From contig JNLK01000001.1 in NCBI GenBank assembly GCA_000703065.1, positions 3,494,001 to 3,558,000 on the forward strand: DNA of 64,000 bases, read 5' to 3'. Both the position numbers and the translations under genes were made by a program. Positions within the stretch are counted from its first letter, which is position 1. Each line of letters begins with the position of its first letter. Under the pieces are notes generated by a model. The model had not been told where the DNA came from and did no database searches. It saw only the letters and a program-made list of their open reading frames with translations. This document shows, piece after piece, positions 1 through 8,048 of this stretch. The DNA comes from Lachnospiraceae bacterium AC2029 (GTDB lineage: Bacteria > Bacillota > Clostridia > Lachnospirales > Lachnospiraceae).

Positions 1-126
1 CTCCTTGAGGAGCCCTATTTGCCTCATCCTCTTGCAGGTGTCATGGCGCAGAATAAGAGGAGCGATGCATCGAAGAAGCACGTATGGACCACAGGAGCGC
101 AGAAGATCATAGGAGGTGACAAATGA
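1..126 (+). CDS. C-terminal end of an unidentified protein (truncated by window edge)
   Basis: The first frame is open from base 1 to a TGA at 124-126, giving about 41 residues ending in QKIIGGDK. The stop overlaps the ATG of the following flavodoxin remnant (ATGA overlap), which supports a real coding frame and translational coupling. I do not recognise the family from so short a tail. Confidence 0.45.
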   Translation, partial: LLEEPYLPHPLAGVMAQNKRSDASKKHVWTTGAQKIIGGDK

Positions 127-266
127 GTAAAGCATTAGTAGCATATTTCAGCGCAAGCGGAGTGACAAAAAGAGCAGCCACGGGTTCTAAGGCAGCTGAT
201 TCCAAGGACGCAGTAAAAAAATGGTTTGCAGCAAACGGATTGATCCTAAAGGCCTCGGTTCGATGA
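123..266 (+). pseudogene. Flavodoxin with large internal deletion
   Basis: This 47-codon frame starts with a typical flavodoxin N-terminus (MSKALVAYFSASGVTKRAA, the FMN-binding beta1-loop) preceded by a good ribosome binding site (AGGAGGTGAC). After about 19 residues it jumps to a sequence (DSKDAVKKWFAANGL) that resembles the very C-terminal helix of flavodoxins. Usual members have about 150-180 residues, so the middle of the gene, with the rest of the FMN site, has been lost in frame. The start overlaps the upstream stop. The product is probably non-functional. Family assignment rests on the N-terminus. Confidence 0.65.
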
Positions 267-281
267 ACTGGGGCCTTTTTT
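248..281 (+). terminator. Rho-independent terminator after the flavodoxin remnant
   Basis: A stem AAAGGCC...GGCC with G-U-tolerant inner pairing is followed by a run of six T. It overlaps the 3' end of the shortened flavodoxin frame. Confidence 0.6.
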
Positions 282-290
282 GGTTTTACA

Positions 291-328
291 AAAAGGCTCC
301 CTGCATCAAAGGAAAATGCAGGGAGGCC
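291..328 (-). terminator. Rho-independent terminator of fucO
   Basis: On the minus strand, GGCCTCCCTGCAT pairs with ATGCAGGGAGCC around a 9-base loop and is followed by TTTTTG. It lies about 55 bases past the fucO stop, back to back with the plus-strand terminator. Confidence 0.75.
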
Positions 329-382
329 GGAGTTATGAGATGTTACGATTATATTAGTTCGTGTTTTTGGATGAGAACTGCT

Positions 383-1528
383 TTACATGAGTTTCTTAAA
401 CATGTCTCTGAATTGATCGAGGGTGGCCGGTTTGGGATTTCCCGGGGCGCATGCATCAGCAGCTGCGGATTCGCACAGGAAATCAAGATCTTCCTCTTTC
501 AGTTTATCAAGTTTGGTCGGGATTCCGACATCAACAGAAAGCTGGCGTACTGCATCGATGGCAGCCTTTCTGTAAGCGTTCTGATCCATACCGGTGGTAT
601 CAACGCCAAATGCTTCAGCGATGTACTTGAACTTCTCACCGGTTGCTTCGGCATTGAATTCCATTACGATCGGAAGCATCATAGCGCAGGCAACTCCGTG
701 AGGTGTATCATATACGGCACCTAAGGTATGGGCCATGGAGTGTGCGATTCCAAGACCGACATTCGAATATGCCATAGCTGTGACATACTGAGCGAGAGCC
801 ATTCCTTCACGTCCATCGGGATCGTTATCTACAGCTTTACGCAGGTTCTTTGCGATCAGTTGGATCGCTTCAAGGTTCAGGCAGTCGGACAGTTCCCAGG
901 CTGCTGCCGTGGTGTACCCTTCGATGGCATGAGTCAGTGCATCCATACCGGTTGAAGCGGTAAGTCCCTTCGGCATGGTTGACATCATATCCGGGTCAAC
1001 AACAGCCACATCTGGGATGTCGTTGGGATCTACACAGACGAATTTCCGTTTCTTTTCCACGTCAGTGATGACATAGTTGATGGTAGACTCAGCACCGGTT
1101 CCGCCGGTTGTCGGGACTGCGATGGTAAACACAGTGCGCTGTTTGGTGGGAGCTACGCCCTCCAGAGAGCGGACATCCGCGAATTCCGGATTGTTCACGA
1201 TGATTCCGATGCCTTTTCCGGTATCCATGGAAGAGCCGCCTCCGATGGTGATCATAAAATCTGCACCGGATGCCTTATAAGCGGCAACACCACTCTGAAC
1301 ATTTTCAATGGTAGGATTCGGTTTGATGTCGGAATAGACTTCAAAATCAATGCCGTTTTCCTTCAGAAGATCGGTTACTTTTGCGGTCACACCGAACTTG
1401 ACCAGATCCGGGTCGGAAGCGACAAATGCCTTTTTGAAACCTTTGGATTTCACAATCCCGGGAATCTCTTTGATAGCACCGTGTCCGTGATAGGAAACAC
1501 CATTCAGTACAAAACGATTAACAGCCAT
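383..1528 (-). CDS. fucO: Iron-containing alcohol dehydrogenase, lactaldehyde reductase type
   Basis: The 381-residue product matches group III Fe-dependent alcohol dehydrogenases at full length and is very close to E. coli FucO (lactaldehyde:1,2-propanediol oxidoreductase), with the shared stretch FADVRSLEG and the nucleotide-binding GGGSSMDTGKG. The metal ligands fall exactly at the FucO positions: Asp196, His200, His263 and His277. Family knowledge predicts NADH-dependent reduction of lactaldehyde in fucose/rhamnose fermentation, but this family also covers 1,2-propanediol and other alcohols, and no fucose genes are in view. The start has a GGAGG-like ribosome binding site (AGAGGAGGTATAG). 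A strong terminator follows. Confidence 0.88.
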   Translation of the reverse strand: MAVNRFVLNGVSYHGHGAIKEIPGIVKSKGFKKAFVASDPDLVKFGVTAKVTDLLKENGIDFEVYSDIKPNPTIENVQSGVAAYKASGADFMITIGGGSSMDTGKGIGIIVNNPEFADVRSLEGVAPTKQRTVFTIAVPTTGGTGAESTINYVITDVEKKRKFVCVDPNDIPDVAVVDPDMMSTMPKGLTASTGMDALTHAIEGYTTAAAWELSDCLNLEAIQLIAKNLRKAVDNDPDGREGMALAQYVTAMAYSNVGLGIAHSMAHTLGAVYDTPHGVACAMMLPIVMEFNAEATGEKFKYIAEAFGVDTTGMDQNAYRKAAIDAVRQLSVDVGIPTKLDKLKEEDLDFLCESAAADACAPGNPKPATLDQFRDMFKKLM

Positions 1529-1560
1529 TTAACTATACCTCCTCTTTTTGATTTGTAATC

Positions 1561-1638
1561 TTACTCCTGAACGATTTTTGCATCAGGAGCATTCTTCTTG
1601 ATGCTGGCAATGCCCTTCTTGCAGGACGGCTTTCTGTG
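1561..1638 (-). pseudogene. Short C-terminal coding remnant upstream of fucO
   Basis: On the minus strand a frame ending at 1561 reads KKGIASIKKNAPDAKIVQE and stop, 33 bases before the fucO start. It looks like a genuine protein tail; the pattern is flavodoxin-like (a helix plus the last strand), but too little remains to name it. No start or upstream part is present; the sequence past 1640 no longer reads as protein. It implies that fucO was once the second gene of an operon. Confidence 0.4.
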
Positions 1639-1837
1639 AAATAACCCCGCGCGCGGTTAGTCGCGCCTATACGATTTCATTGTAATGGATGTAATGGAGG
1701 AGTACAAGTAGATTTTAACCATATAGTTACTCAAGAAAAGATTATTAGGGTAAATGAGCAAAAACTTTAGATTACAAAAGAAAATAAAGAAAAGATAAGA
1801 ACTGAATAAAAACGAAATATGAAGTAGCCAGAAATAA

Positions 1838-1880
1838 TTAGCACTCACCTCTTGACAGTGCTAACAATTTGTGCTATAAC
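1838..1880 (+). promoter_or_regulatory. CIRCE operator overlapping a sigma-A promoter for hsp20
   Basis: TTAGCACTC-N9-CAGTGCTAA at 1838-1864 matches the CIRCE consensus (TTAGCACTC-N9-GAGTGCTAA) in 17 of 18 fixed positions. The promoter -35 TTGACA (1852-1857) lies inside it, with a 17-base spacer to -10 TATAAC (1875-1880). HrcA bound here would block the promoter, so the downstream small heat-shock gene is inferred to be HrcA-controlled. The rest of 1640-1837 shows no gene that I can support. Confidence 0.85.
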
Positions 1881-1989
1881 ATAGTCAGAACAAAGGAATA
1901 GAGAAGATTCCGGGTAAGAATCCAAACGCTCCTTCCATTGCTCATGAAACTTATTAAATAATATTTTTCTTGAGAAGGAGGAATGACTT

Positions 1990-2436
1990 ATGTTACTACC
2001 TAGTATTTTTGGAGAAAATTTGTTGGATGACTGGATGGATTTTCCAAGGATGGATTTCGGAGATATCGACCGAAAACTCTATGGAAAGAGAGCTGCACAG
2101 GTTATGAAGACTGATGTGCATGAGCATGATGACAAGTATGAGCTTGATATTGATCTTCCTGGATTTAAGAAGGACGAGATTAAGTTATCACTTGAAAATG
2201 GTTACTTGTCAGTAAGCGCTGCTAAGGGACTTGATAAGGAAGAAAAGGATAAGAAGGGTAAACTTATCCGTCAGGAACGTTATGCAGGTGCTATGCAGAG
2301 AAGTTTTTATGTAGGAGATGCAGTTAAGCAGGAAGATGTAAAGGCTAAGTTCGAAGATGGAGTTTTGAAATTATCAATTCCTAAGAATGAAGCAGAGAAA
2401 CTTCCGGAAAAACAGTATATAGCTATTGAAGGATAA
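1990..2436 (+). CDS. hsp20: Small heat-shock protein, Hsp20/alpha-crystallin family
   Basis: The 148-residue protein carries an alpha-crystallin domain at about residues 40-145, with the diagnostic DLPGFKKDEIKLSLENGYL segment and the C-terminal IPK region before a short tail. Such proteins form oligomers in the cytoplasm and hold unfolding proteins for DnaK/ClpB without using ATP. The start has an AGAAGGAGG ribosome binding site. A CIRCE-overlapped promoter lies 110 bases upstream and a terminator directly downstream, so the gene is monocistronic. HrcA control of an Hsp20 gene (rather than groESL/dnaK only) is known in some clostridia. Confidence 0.92.
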   Translation: MLLPSIFGENLLDDWMDFPRMDFGDIDRKLYGKRAAQVMKTDVHEHDDKYELDIDLPGFKKDEIKLSLENGYLSVSAAKGLDKEEKDKKGKLIRQERYAGAMQRSFYVGDAVKQEDVKAKFEDGVLKLSIPKNEAEKLPEKQYIAIEG

Positions 2437-2446
2437 TACATAATTT

Positions 2447-2498
2447 AAGGGATATCATAGCTGCACATTATGGTGTGGCTGTGGTATCCCTTATTATT
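2447..2498 (+). terminator. Terminator of hsp20
   Basis: A long stem (AAGGGATATCATAG... with ...CTGTGGTATCCCTT, a few mismatches) is followed by a T-rich run (ATTATTTT). It lies between hsp20 and the convergent lysR and may serve both. Confidence 0.7.
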
Positions 2499-2521
2499 TT
2501 CGATAGCAGTGGGTTTCTTTT

Positions 2522-3397
2522 TTATTTGAAAGATTTTTGTAGTTCTTTGATCAGAAGCTCTGCCACCGGGGTAAAGGTTTGGTATTTTCTCCAGATGATA
2601 AACATCTCAGCATTTGGAACATCCTTTAGGGGACGGAAGGTGATATCGCTTCCATCACCTGTGTGAACGAGCTTATCAAGCATTACAGCGTAGCCTATGC
2701 CGGCTTTTGCCATAACGGCGCCATTATACGGAAGGTTATACGTAGCGACTATATTTACGTCCTTAAGGTCATAACCGAACCAGTCAGGCAATTCCTGATC
2801 TACCCACTGTTTTGAACAGATCAGTGGCATATCTCTTAGATCGGAAATTGAAAGGGATTTCTTTTTTGAAAGAGCATCATCACTTCGGAAGATCACTCCC
2901 CATCTGTCCTCAGTGGACATGGGGAGATAGTTGTATTTATTCAGATCAACAAAGTTCATCACAATGGCAAAGTCAAGCAAGCCTTTGTCGAGCTTTTCAC
3001 ATACATCCTGCATATTGCCGCTGTATATATTGCATCGGATCTTTGGATAGCTTTTCTGTAAATTGCAGACAATATCTGCAAAAAGCCCCATTGCCTCTGA
3101 TTCCGGAGCTCCGACAGAGATATCGCCGCTGTTTATCTCTTCCAATGATTTAAATTCAGCCTCGGTTTTGTCAACCAGAGATAGAATATCTTCCGCACGC
3201 TCCCTGAGAAGCATCCCCGCCTCTGTCAGATGGATGCTGTAATTTGAGCGGACAAAAAGCTTGGTTCCAAGCTCTTTTTCCAGTTCCTTGAGCTGTTTTG
3301 ACATGGTGGGCTGTGAGACAAACAGACGCTCGGCGGCTCTTGTCATATTGCCCTCCCTGGCTGTCTCAAGGAAGTATCTGAGTACCCTTATTTCCAT
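2522..3397 (-). CDS. LysR-family transcriptional regulator
   Basis: The product (291 residues from the chosen start) has the LysR winged HTH at residues 1-60 (MEIRVLRYFLETAREGNMT, then RAAERLFVSQPTMSKQLK) and a periplasmic-binding-like effector domain from about 90 to the end. I chose the ATG at 3397 rather than one 15 bases upstream because GGAGG sits 8 bases before it. A perfect inverted repeat (TATTCT-N5-AGAATA) lies 19 bases upstream and is the likely autoregulatory site. The effector is unknown. The gene's natural divergent partner may be lost: only a merR tail and a lipoprotein gene lie on the other side. A related lysR remnant is split around the IS at 4259-8500. Confidence 0.9.
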   Translation of the reverse strand: MEIRVLRYFLETAREGNMTRAAERLFVSQPTMSKQLKELEKELGTKLFVRSNYSIHLTEAGMLLRERAEDILSLVDKTEAEFKSLEEINSGDISVGAPESEAMGLFADIVCNLQKSYPKIRCNIYSGNMQDVCEKLDKGLLDFAIVMNFVDLNKYNYLPMSTEDRWGVIFRSDDALSKKKSLSISDLRDMPLICSKQWVDQELPDWFGYDLKDVNIVATYNLPYNGAVMAKAGIGYAVMLDKLVHTGDGSDITFRPLKDVPNAEMFIIWRKYQTFTPVAELLIKELQKSFK

Positions 3398-3415
3398 AAT
3401 GAACACCTCCATAGA

Positions 3416-3432
3416 TATTCTAAAACAGAATA
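3416..3432. promoter_or_regulatory. Probable LysR operator
   Basis: TATTCT-AAAAC-AGAATA is a perfect inverted repeat containing the T-N11-A core expected for LysR-type regulators, located between lysR and the divergent remnant. Confidence 0.5.
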
Positions 3433-3463
3433 ACTAAAAATACAATGTAGATATTGGACATTT

Positions 3464-3634
3464 CTTGGTGTAGAACATATACTGTTCATAAAAGAAAGAT
3501 TTCACGTGCTACGGATTCTTGAAGAGCATAGAAAAGAACTGCTTACCGGGATACATGGCTATCAGAAAGCATTGGACTGTCTGGATTACCTTGTGTTTCA
3601 GATAAAAAAGCACAGAAAGCAGGAAGAACTATGA
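3464..3634 (+). pseudogene. C-terminal remnant of a MerR-family regulator
   Basis: An open frame without a start ends at 3634 and reads ERFHVLRILEEHRKELL, then continues through YQKALDCLDYLVFQIKK. This is the typical dimerisation coiled coil of small MerR regulators, where the C-terminal helix counts substrates. The HTH half is missing. The stop overlaps the ATG of the lipoprotein gene (ATGA), so the intact ancestor was probably a merR-lipoprotein operon. Confidence 0.6.
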
Positions 3635-4236
3635 AAACGAAAATGACAACGTTGTTTATTGTGGTTTCGATCATGGCGGTGGCCTTCAGCGCATGCGGTA
3701 AGACCGGCACACCGGAACCTGATGCTGTTTCAACTGAAGCAGTTAGCAGCAAAGGAAGTACACAGGAAGAGACAATCGGAATAACCGAGGTACCGGAAAA
3801 TGAATCGGAAAGTAATGTAAATGAAGATCAAATCCAAACAGAGGATTTGGAAACAGAAACGGAGGATACAGAAAAGATGCTGCAAATGAAGATTAACGGT
3901 ACTGTCGTGAATGTTTTGTGGGAAGAAAATGAATCCGTTGATGCGCTGATGGATATGTGCAAGGATGCGCCGCTTGAGATCCAAATGTCCATGTATGGCG
4001 GTTTTGAACAGGTAGGACCGCTCGGAAGAAATCTTCCGAGAAACGATTCGCAGACAACCACATCAGCGGGAGATATCGTCCTCTATTCAGGAGATCAGAT
4101 CGTGGTATTTTACGGCAGCAATTCATGGAGCTATACAAGGCTGGGACATATCACAGATCAGAATAATGAGGGAATGGCAGCGCTCCTTGGCAACGGAGAT
4201 GTGACAATTACGATAAGTATGGAGGCACAACGGTGA
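3631..4236 (+). CDS. Cyclophilin-fold lipoprotein
   Basis: The 201-residue protein starts with a lipoprotein signal peptide and lipobox (AFSACGK, Cys at about residue 21), then an acidic Ser/Thr/Glu-rich linker to about residue 85. It ends in a domain with the pattern of the bacterial cyclophilin-like fold (MKINGTVVNVLWEENESVD, then GFEQVGPLGRNLPRND and SGDQIVVFYGSNSWSYTRLG). The domain is often found next to flavodoxin, LysR/MerR and Fe-alcohol dehydrogenase genes, all of which occur here as genes or remnants. Its activity is unknown. The start overlaps the merR remnant's stop by ATGA. It should be anchored outside the membrane. Confidence 0.8.
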   Translation: MKTKMTTLFIVVSIMAVAFSACGKTGTPEPDAVSTEAVSSKGSTQEETIGITEVPENESESNVNEDQIQTEDLETETEDTEKMLQMKINGTVVNVLWEENESVDALMDMCKDAPLEIQMSMYGGFEQVGPLGRNLPRNDSQTTTSAGDIVLYSGDQIVVFYGSNSWSYTRLGHITDQNNEGMAALLGNGDVTITISMEAQR

Positions 4237-4258
4237 AAATACTGAGTTTGTTTGCAAT

Positions 4259-4290
4259 TTACGAGATAAAGGCCTCTTTAACCCTATAAG
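4259..4290 (-). pseudogene. 3' tail of the interrupted lysR (distal part of the gene at 8209-8500)
   Basis: Joining 8209 directly to 4290 on the minus strand gives a continuous frame: KFLVQ then TYRVKEAFIS and a TAA at 4259-4261. This recreates a normal LysR C-terminus and fixes the IS boundaries to the base. Confidence 0.7.
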
Positions 4291-4298
4291 CAAGAAGT

Positions 4299-4320
4299 CC
4301 CCCGCCTCCAAGGCGGTGGG
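4299..4320 (+). repeat. Left-end hairpin of the IS200/IS605 element
   Basis: CCCCCGCC-TCCAA-GGCGGTGGG forms a stable stem-loop 8 bases inside the left boundary, the site recognised as single strand by TnpA-type transposases in this family. Confidence 0.65.
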
Positions 4321-4339
4321 ATGAATTGCCAATCAGCGC

Positions 4340-4368
4340 TTGAAAGTCGAACGCGTGTTTGGTATAAT
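4340..4368 (+). promoter_or_regulatory. Promoter of tnpB giving a near-leaderless transcript
   Basis: TTGAAA (4340-4345), a 17-base spacer ending in TTTGG, and a perfect TATAAT (4363-4368) lie so that transcription should begin at or within a base or two of the tnpB ATG at 4375. No ribosome binding site precedes that ATG, consistent with leaderless translation. Confidence 0.65.
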
Positions 4369-4374
4369 GAATGT

Positions 4375-5571
4375 ATGAATAAAGCACTCAAATACAGATT
4401 ATACCCAACAAAATCACAGATGCAGATGTTTGCCCAGACCTTTGGCTGTTGTCGTAAGGTCTGGAATCTTATGCTGTCCGATAAGATTGAATCCTATAAG
4501 ACTACCGGTAAGTTTGTTTCTGTAACTCCAGCCCAATATAAGTCTGATTATCCATATTTGAAAGAGGTAGACAGTCTTGCATTAGCCAATACGCAGCTAA
4601 ATCTACAGAGTGCATTTCGTAACTGCTTCTGCAAAACGCGAAAGAAACGTAATGCTTTTCCAAAGTATAAGTCAGCAAAACGTAGTCACAAGTCGTACAC
4701 CACGAATAATCAGAAAGGAACTGTTGCTATCCTTGGGAACTTTATACGATTACCGAAGGTTGGTGCTGTAAAGGCGGTGATCCATCGTATGCCGGATCAA
4801 GATTGGAGACTGAAGTCGGCAACCATATCACAGGATAGCGATGGTAAGTATTTCGCGTCTGTGTTGTTTGAGTATGAATCTACATCGGTGGAACCAGTAC
4901 TATGCACGGAAAATGCCATAGGGTTGGATTATTCATCCAAATCTCTATATGTGGACAGTGATGGAAACAATGGCAGCCACCATAAGTATTACCGGGAAAG
5001 TCAAAAACGTCTCGCAAAAGAACAACGCAGATTATCTCGAAAGACTGGTTCAAGAAAAGGTGAATCCAAATCATCCAATTATCTGAAACAGTTGCATAAA
5101 ATAAACAAAATACACAAACATATATCCAACCAGCGGAAAGATCAGCTGCACAGACTGTCAACAGGGATAGCCAACCGGTATGACATCGTCTGTGTAGAAT
5201 CGTTGAACATGAAGTCTCTGGCCAATAGGAGCTTTGGCAACGGTAGATCTACGTTGGATAACGGTTATGGAATGTTTCTCGACATGTTGGAATACAAGCT
5301 GTCCGACCGCGGGAAATGTCTGGTTCGGGTGGACAAATGGTTTCCAAGTAGTCAGCTTTGTCATTGTTGTGGGGCCATCAATCCATTGACCAAAAAGCTT
5401 GATGTTCGGAAATGGACATGTCCTGTTTGTGGTGAAACGCATGATCGCGATATCAATGCAGCCAAAAATATCCTAACGGAAGGCATGCGAATCTATAAAC
5501 AACAATTGAACAAAATCGCTGCGCGATGGCCTGCCAGGGCTATGGCGCAGTTTTACTTTATTGAAAAATAA
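4375..5571 (+). CDS. tnpB: TnpB RNA-guided nuclease of IS200/IS605, C-terminus replaced by IS91-like insertion
   Basis: TnpB proteins are omega-RNA-guided DNA nucleases, ancestors of Cas12. This copy (398 residues) keeps the N-terminal WED/REC part, the RuvC residues Asp185 (GLDYS), Glu275 (VCVES) and Asp359 (HDRDINAAKNI), and the zinc ribbon Cys329/332/349/352. After about residue 381 the frame runs into the IS91-like element and picks up 17 foreign residues before a stop. Its native last 41 codons are found at 8078-8203. I start at ATG 4375 (MNKALKYRLYPT, the conserved family start) and not at an in-frame ATG at 4321 that lies in the end hairpin upstream of the promoter. The nuclease core looks intact. 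Confidence 0.88.
   Translation: MNKALKYRLYPTKSQMQMFAQTFGCCRKVWNLMLSDKIESYKTTGKFVSVTPAQYKSDYPYLKEVDSLALANTQLNLQSAFRNCFCKTRKKRNAFPKYKSAKRSHKSYTTNNQKGTVAILGNFIRLPKVGAVKAVIHRMPDQDWRLKSATISQDSDGKYFASVLFEYESTSVEPVLCTENAIGLDYSSKSLYVDSDGNNGSHHKYYRESQKRLAKEQRRLSRKTGSRKGESKSSNYLKQLHKINKIHKHISNQRKDQLHRLSTGIANRYDIVCVESLNMKSLANRSFGNGRSTLDNGYGMFLDMLEYKLSDRGKCLVRVDKWFPSSQLCHCCGAINPLTKKLDVRKWTCPVCGETHDRDINAAKNILTEGMRIYKQQLNKIAARWPARAMAQFYFIEK
5519..5550. repeat. Hairpin at left end of the IS91-like element
   Basis: CTGCGC...GCGCAG with further pairing inside (CCTG/CAGG) forms a compact stem-loop immediately inside the left junction, and is followed by TTTTAC. It may be the ter-type end or an outward terminator. 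Confidence 0.55.
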
Positions 5572-5759
5572 AAAGCAGTGGAAATTCTTTTCGTAATCCG
5601 ATATTGTTAAGTTACCACACAAAACAAATAAATACGGAAAGCCCCACTGCCTATGAAAAGAATAACATTTTCAGGCGTCTTCCGCAACCGGAATTATGAT
5701 GCCAATGCACCTCCTGATGGGTAGTTGTCTCTGTAAACACTACTTTCAAGGAGGTTTTT

Positions 5760-6608
5760 ATGTACGAAGATATTTTTGCTCAGATCCGCAATGAAGCACA
5801 GAAGCGGAACCTGAAGGAATCTACGATTGATGCTTACTGCAACTCTGTAGATTATTTCCTGCGCATTGTTAACAAAGACATTTCCTCTCTTACAACAGAC
5901 GACGTTGAAGCGTTCCTTACTGAAAAACGACTTAGCGGACTGGCTCCCCAGACTTATAACCATTATCATTCTTCGATCCGCTTCTTCTATAAACGGATCC
6001 TGAAGATGAACTGGGACGATGAGGATATCCCCAGAATGAAGCTGGATCATACCCTGCCCACGGTCCTGTCAAGGGAGGAGATACAGAGTATCATAGACCA
6101 TACGCCTAATCTTAAACACAAAGCGATCATCGCTACCATGTATTCTTCCGGCCTGAGAGTGTCGGAAGTTGTACATCTTCATTATGACAATATATCTCGC
6201 ACCAACAGGACTATCCATGTCCGCGAAAGCAAGAGCAGGAGGGATCGGTATACGATCCTCTCTGACCGTAACCTCGATCTCCTGACCGAATACTGGTTTA
6301 AGTGCGGAAAACCCAGAGGCATTCTCTTCCCCAGTTCATGGACCGGGACGTATCTGAATAAGAACAGTATCAACCAGTACTTTAAAAAAAGTGCAGCCAG
6401 AGCCGGCATTACCAGACATGTCTCCAGTCATTGTTGCCGACACAGTTTTGCCAGCCATCTGTTTGAAAACGGTGTTGACATTAAATATATTCAGGCACTG
6501 CTCGGACATGTGGACCCGAGATCTACAGAAGTATATATCCATGTCAGCAACAAGAGTCTGCTTGGAATTCGCAGTCCTTTTGATAATCCGAGGGGTGACG
6601 AAGCATGA
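5760..6608 (+). CDS. Tyrosine recombinase/integrase of the IS91-like element
   Basis: The 282-residue protein has an N-terminal SAM-like core-binding domain (residues 1-90) and a catalytic domain with the full tyrosine-recombinase set: Arg133 (SSGLRVSEV), His224 and Arg227 (SHCCRHSFASHL), His250 (LLGHVDP) and Tyr259 (STEVYIHV). Such integrases accompany a subgroup of IS91-family elements in Firmicutes and other phyla; their exact part in transposition is not settled. The AAGGAGG ribosome binding site is 8 bases before the ATG. The stop overlaps the transposase ATG (ATGA), so the two are co-translated. Confidence 0.9.
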   Translation: MYEDIFAQIRNEAQKRNLKESTIDAYCNSVDYFLRIVNKDISSLTTDDVEAFLTEKRLSGLAPQTYNHYHSSIRFFYKRILKMNWDDEDIPRMKLDHTLPTVLSREEIQSIIDHTPNLKHKAIIATMYSSGLRVSEVVHLHYDNISRTNRTIHVRESKSRRDRYTILSDRNLDLLTEYWFKCGKPRGILFPSSWTGTYLNKNSINQYFKKSAARAGITRHVSSHCCRHSFASHLFENGVDIKYIQALLGHVDPRSTEVYIHVSNKSLLGIRSPFDNPRGDEA

Positions 6609-7780
6609 GCGCCGACTGTACAATTCAGGATGTGTTCAATCGCTTTTATCCTTCTTATGAAAAAAGTCATGTACTTTCCGCAGTTCAGAGAAAAGCCGCT
6701 TATCACATCATGAATTGCAAGACAGGTGCCTTTGGCGTAAACATAAGCGTATGTGAAGACTGTGGCTGCGTTTCTATCCATTATAATTCCTGCCGGGATA
6801 GGTGTTGTCCCATGTGCCAGGAATTCCCGAAGGAAAAGTGGGTAGATGCCCGCAGAGAGGATGTCTTGGATGCACCATACTTTCATGTAGTCTTTACTGT
6901 TCCGGAAGAGCTGAATCCAGTCATATACAGCAACCAGAAGCTTCTTTACAACGCTCTGTACCACGCTGCATCCGATACCTTAAGTGAGCTGGCGTCAGAT
7001 AAAAAACATCTCGGATCCGACATAGGCTATATATGTATCCTTCATACCTGGGGGAGCGAGATGAATTTCCATCCGCATATACACTCCATAGTACTTGGCG
7101 GAGGACTTGATCCTAAGAATCATTGGAAGGATAACGGAGAAGATTTCTTTCTTCCCATCAAGGTTATCTCGAAAGTATTCCGCGGTAAGTATCTCGCGGA
7201 ATTAAAACAGCTTTGGTCAGATGGAAAGCTGGAATTCCATGGCACAGCGGAACCGCTTAAAAATCATTATGTTTTCAAGGAACTTTTGGATACTTGCTAT
7301 GCCAAAGAATGGATTCCTTATTGCAAAAAACCTTTTAAGGGTGCTGAATCCGTGATCAAATATCTTGGCAAGTACACCCACCGTATAGCCATAAGCAACT
7401 ATCGTATTAAATGCATGACTGATTCAACCGTTACATTTACGGTTAAAGATTACAAGAACCATGGTCAGTGGAAAGAACTTAGTCTTTCCGGAGAAGAATT
7501 CATTCGCAGGTTCTTGATGCATGTTCCTCCCAAACGTTTCGTCCGAATACGGCATTATGGATTGCTGTCATCACGCAACAAAAGCAGGAAGATAACCTTA
7601 TGCCGCAACCTATTGGGATGCAGGCAATACATATCACGGCTTAAGAATCTTGATGCACCGGATATTATCAAGTTGCTTTACAACAAAGATGTGTGTAAAT
7701 GCTCTTCCTGTGGTGGGAATATTATCCCATTGCCTGCGGAAAAGTATTTTACATCGCCGATTCCTCATATGCTATGTTGA
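6605..7780 (+). CDS. IS91-family HUH transposase
   Basis: The 391-residue protein has an N-terminal zinc-binding region (Cys-rich, residues 50-71, CEDCGC and CRDRCCPMC), the HUH metal motif His156-Pro-His-Ile-His160 (NFHPHIHSIV), and a candidate tyrosine pair Tyr253/Tyr257 in KYLGKYTHRIA. These enzymes nick and transfer single-stranded DNA in a rolling-circle manner and can mobilise flanking sequence. Length and all motifs look intact. It overlaps the recombinase gene by four bases. Confidence 0.92.
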   Translation: MSADCTIQDVFNRFYPSYEKSHVLSAVQRKAAYHIMNCKTGAFGVNISVCEDCGCVSIHYNSCRDRCCPMCQEFPKEKWVDARREDVLDAPYFHVVFTVPEELNPVIYSNQKLLYNALYHAASDTLSELASDKKHLGSDIGYICILHTWGSEMNFHPHIHSIVLGGGLDPKNHWKDNGEDFFLPIKVISKVFRGKYLAELKQLWSDGKLEFHGTAEPLKNHYVFKELLDTCYAKEWIPYCKKPFKGAESVIKYLGKYTHRIAISNYRIKCMTDSTVTFTVKDYKNHGQWKELSLSGEEFIRRFLMHVPPKRFVRIRHYGLLSSRNKSRKITLCRNLLGCRQYISRLKNLDAPDIIKLLYNKDVCKCSSCGGNIIPLPAEKYFTSPIPHMLC

Positions 7781-7959
7781 GAAGCGGAAACTGAATACTT
7801 CAAAAAAAGCTTCCTCGTGAGGCTTATTTGTGTTGCCTTAAAAAAGAATATCTGAGTATTTGATATTCATTTTTCTCAACATGTGATATATTGATTGACA
7901 AAGAGCGAAAAGATTGAAATCCCATATGTGGTGGTACCCCGGACGCGCTTTGTTCAACC

Positions 7960-8048
7960 AGGAAAAATCGAAATTGATGCAAACGAAGGGGCAGTTATCG
8001 AAAAATGTAAGACTGCTTTTTCGTTTGCATCATCTTCGATTCTTTCCT
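7960..8048. repeat. Long imperfect inverted repeat near right end of the IS91-like element
   Basis: Bases 7960-7995 (AGGAAAAATCG... to GGCAGT) pair with 8012-8048 (ACTGCT... to TTCTTTCCT) with few mismatches, giving a stem of about 35 bp around a 16-base loop. It sits about 30 bases from the right junction, the expected place for the origin-side end of an IS91 element. Bases 7781-7959 contain no gene I can support; a short hairpin (AAGCTTCCTCGTGAGGCTT) lies just after the transposase stop. Confidence 0.6.

Noticed and set aside
221-1280. Plus-strand open frames of 60-170 codons opposite fucO
   Set aside because: They lie antisense to a full-length, motif-complete FucO and have no ribosome binding site or recognisable protein pattern.
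4321-4374. Start of tnpB at the ATG 4321
   Set aside because: That ATG is next to the end hairpin and upstream of the -10 box, so it would not be in the mRNA; family members start at MNKALKYRLYPT-like sequence (4375).
7928-7945. T-box-like motif (GTGGTGGTACCCCGG)
   Set aside because: There is no stem I, specifier loop or downstream aminoacyl-tRNA-related gene, and the bases fall inside the IS91-like element.
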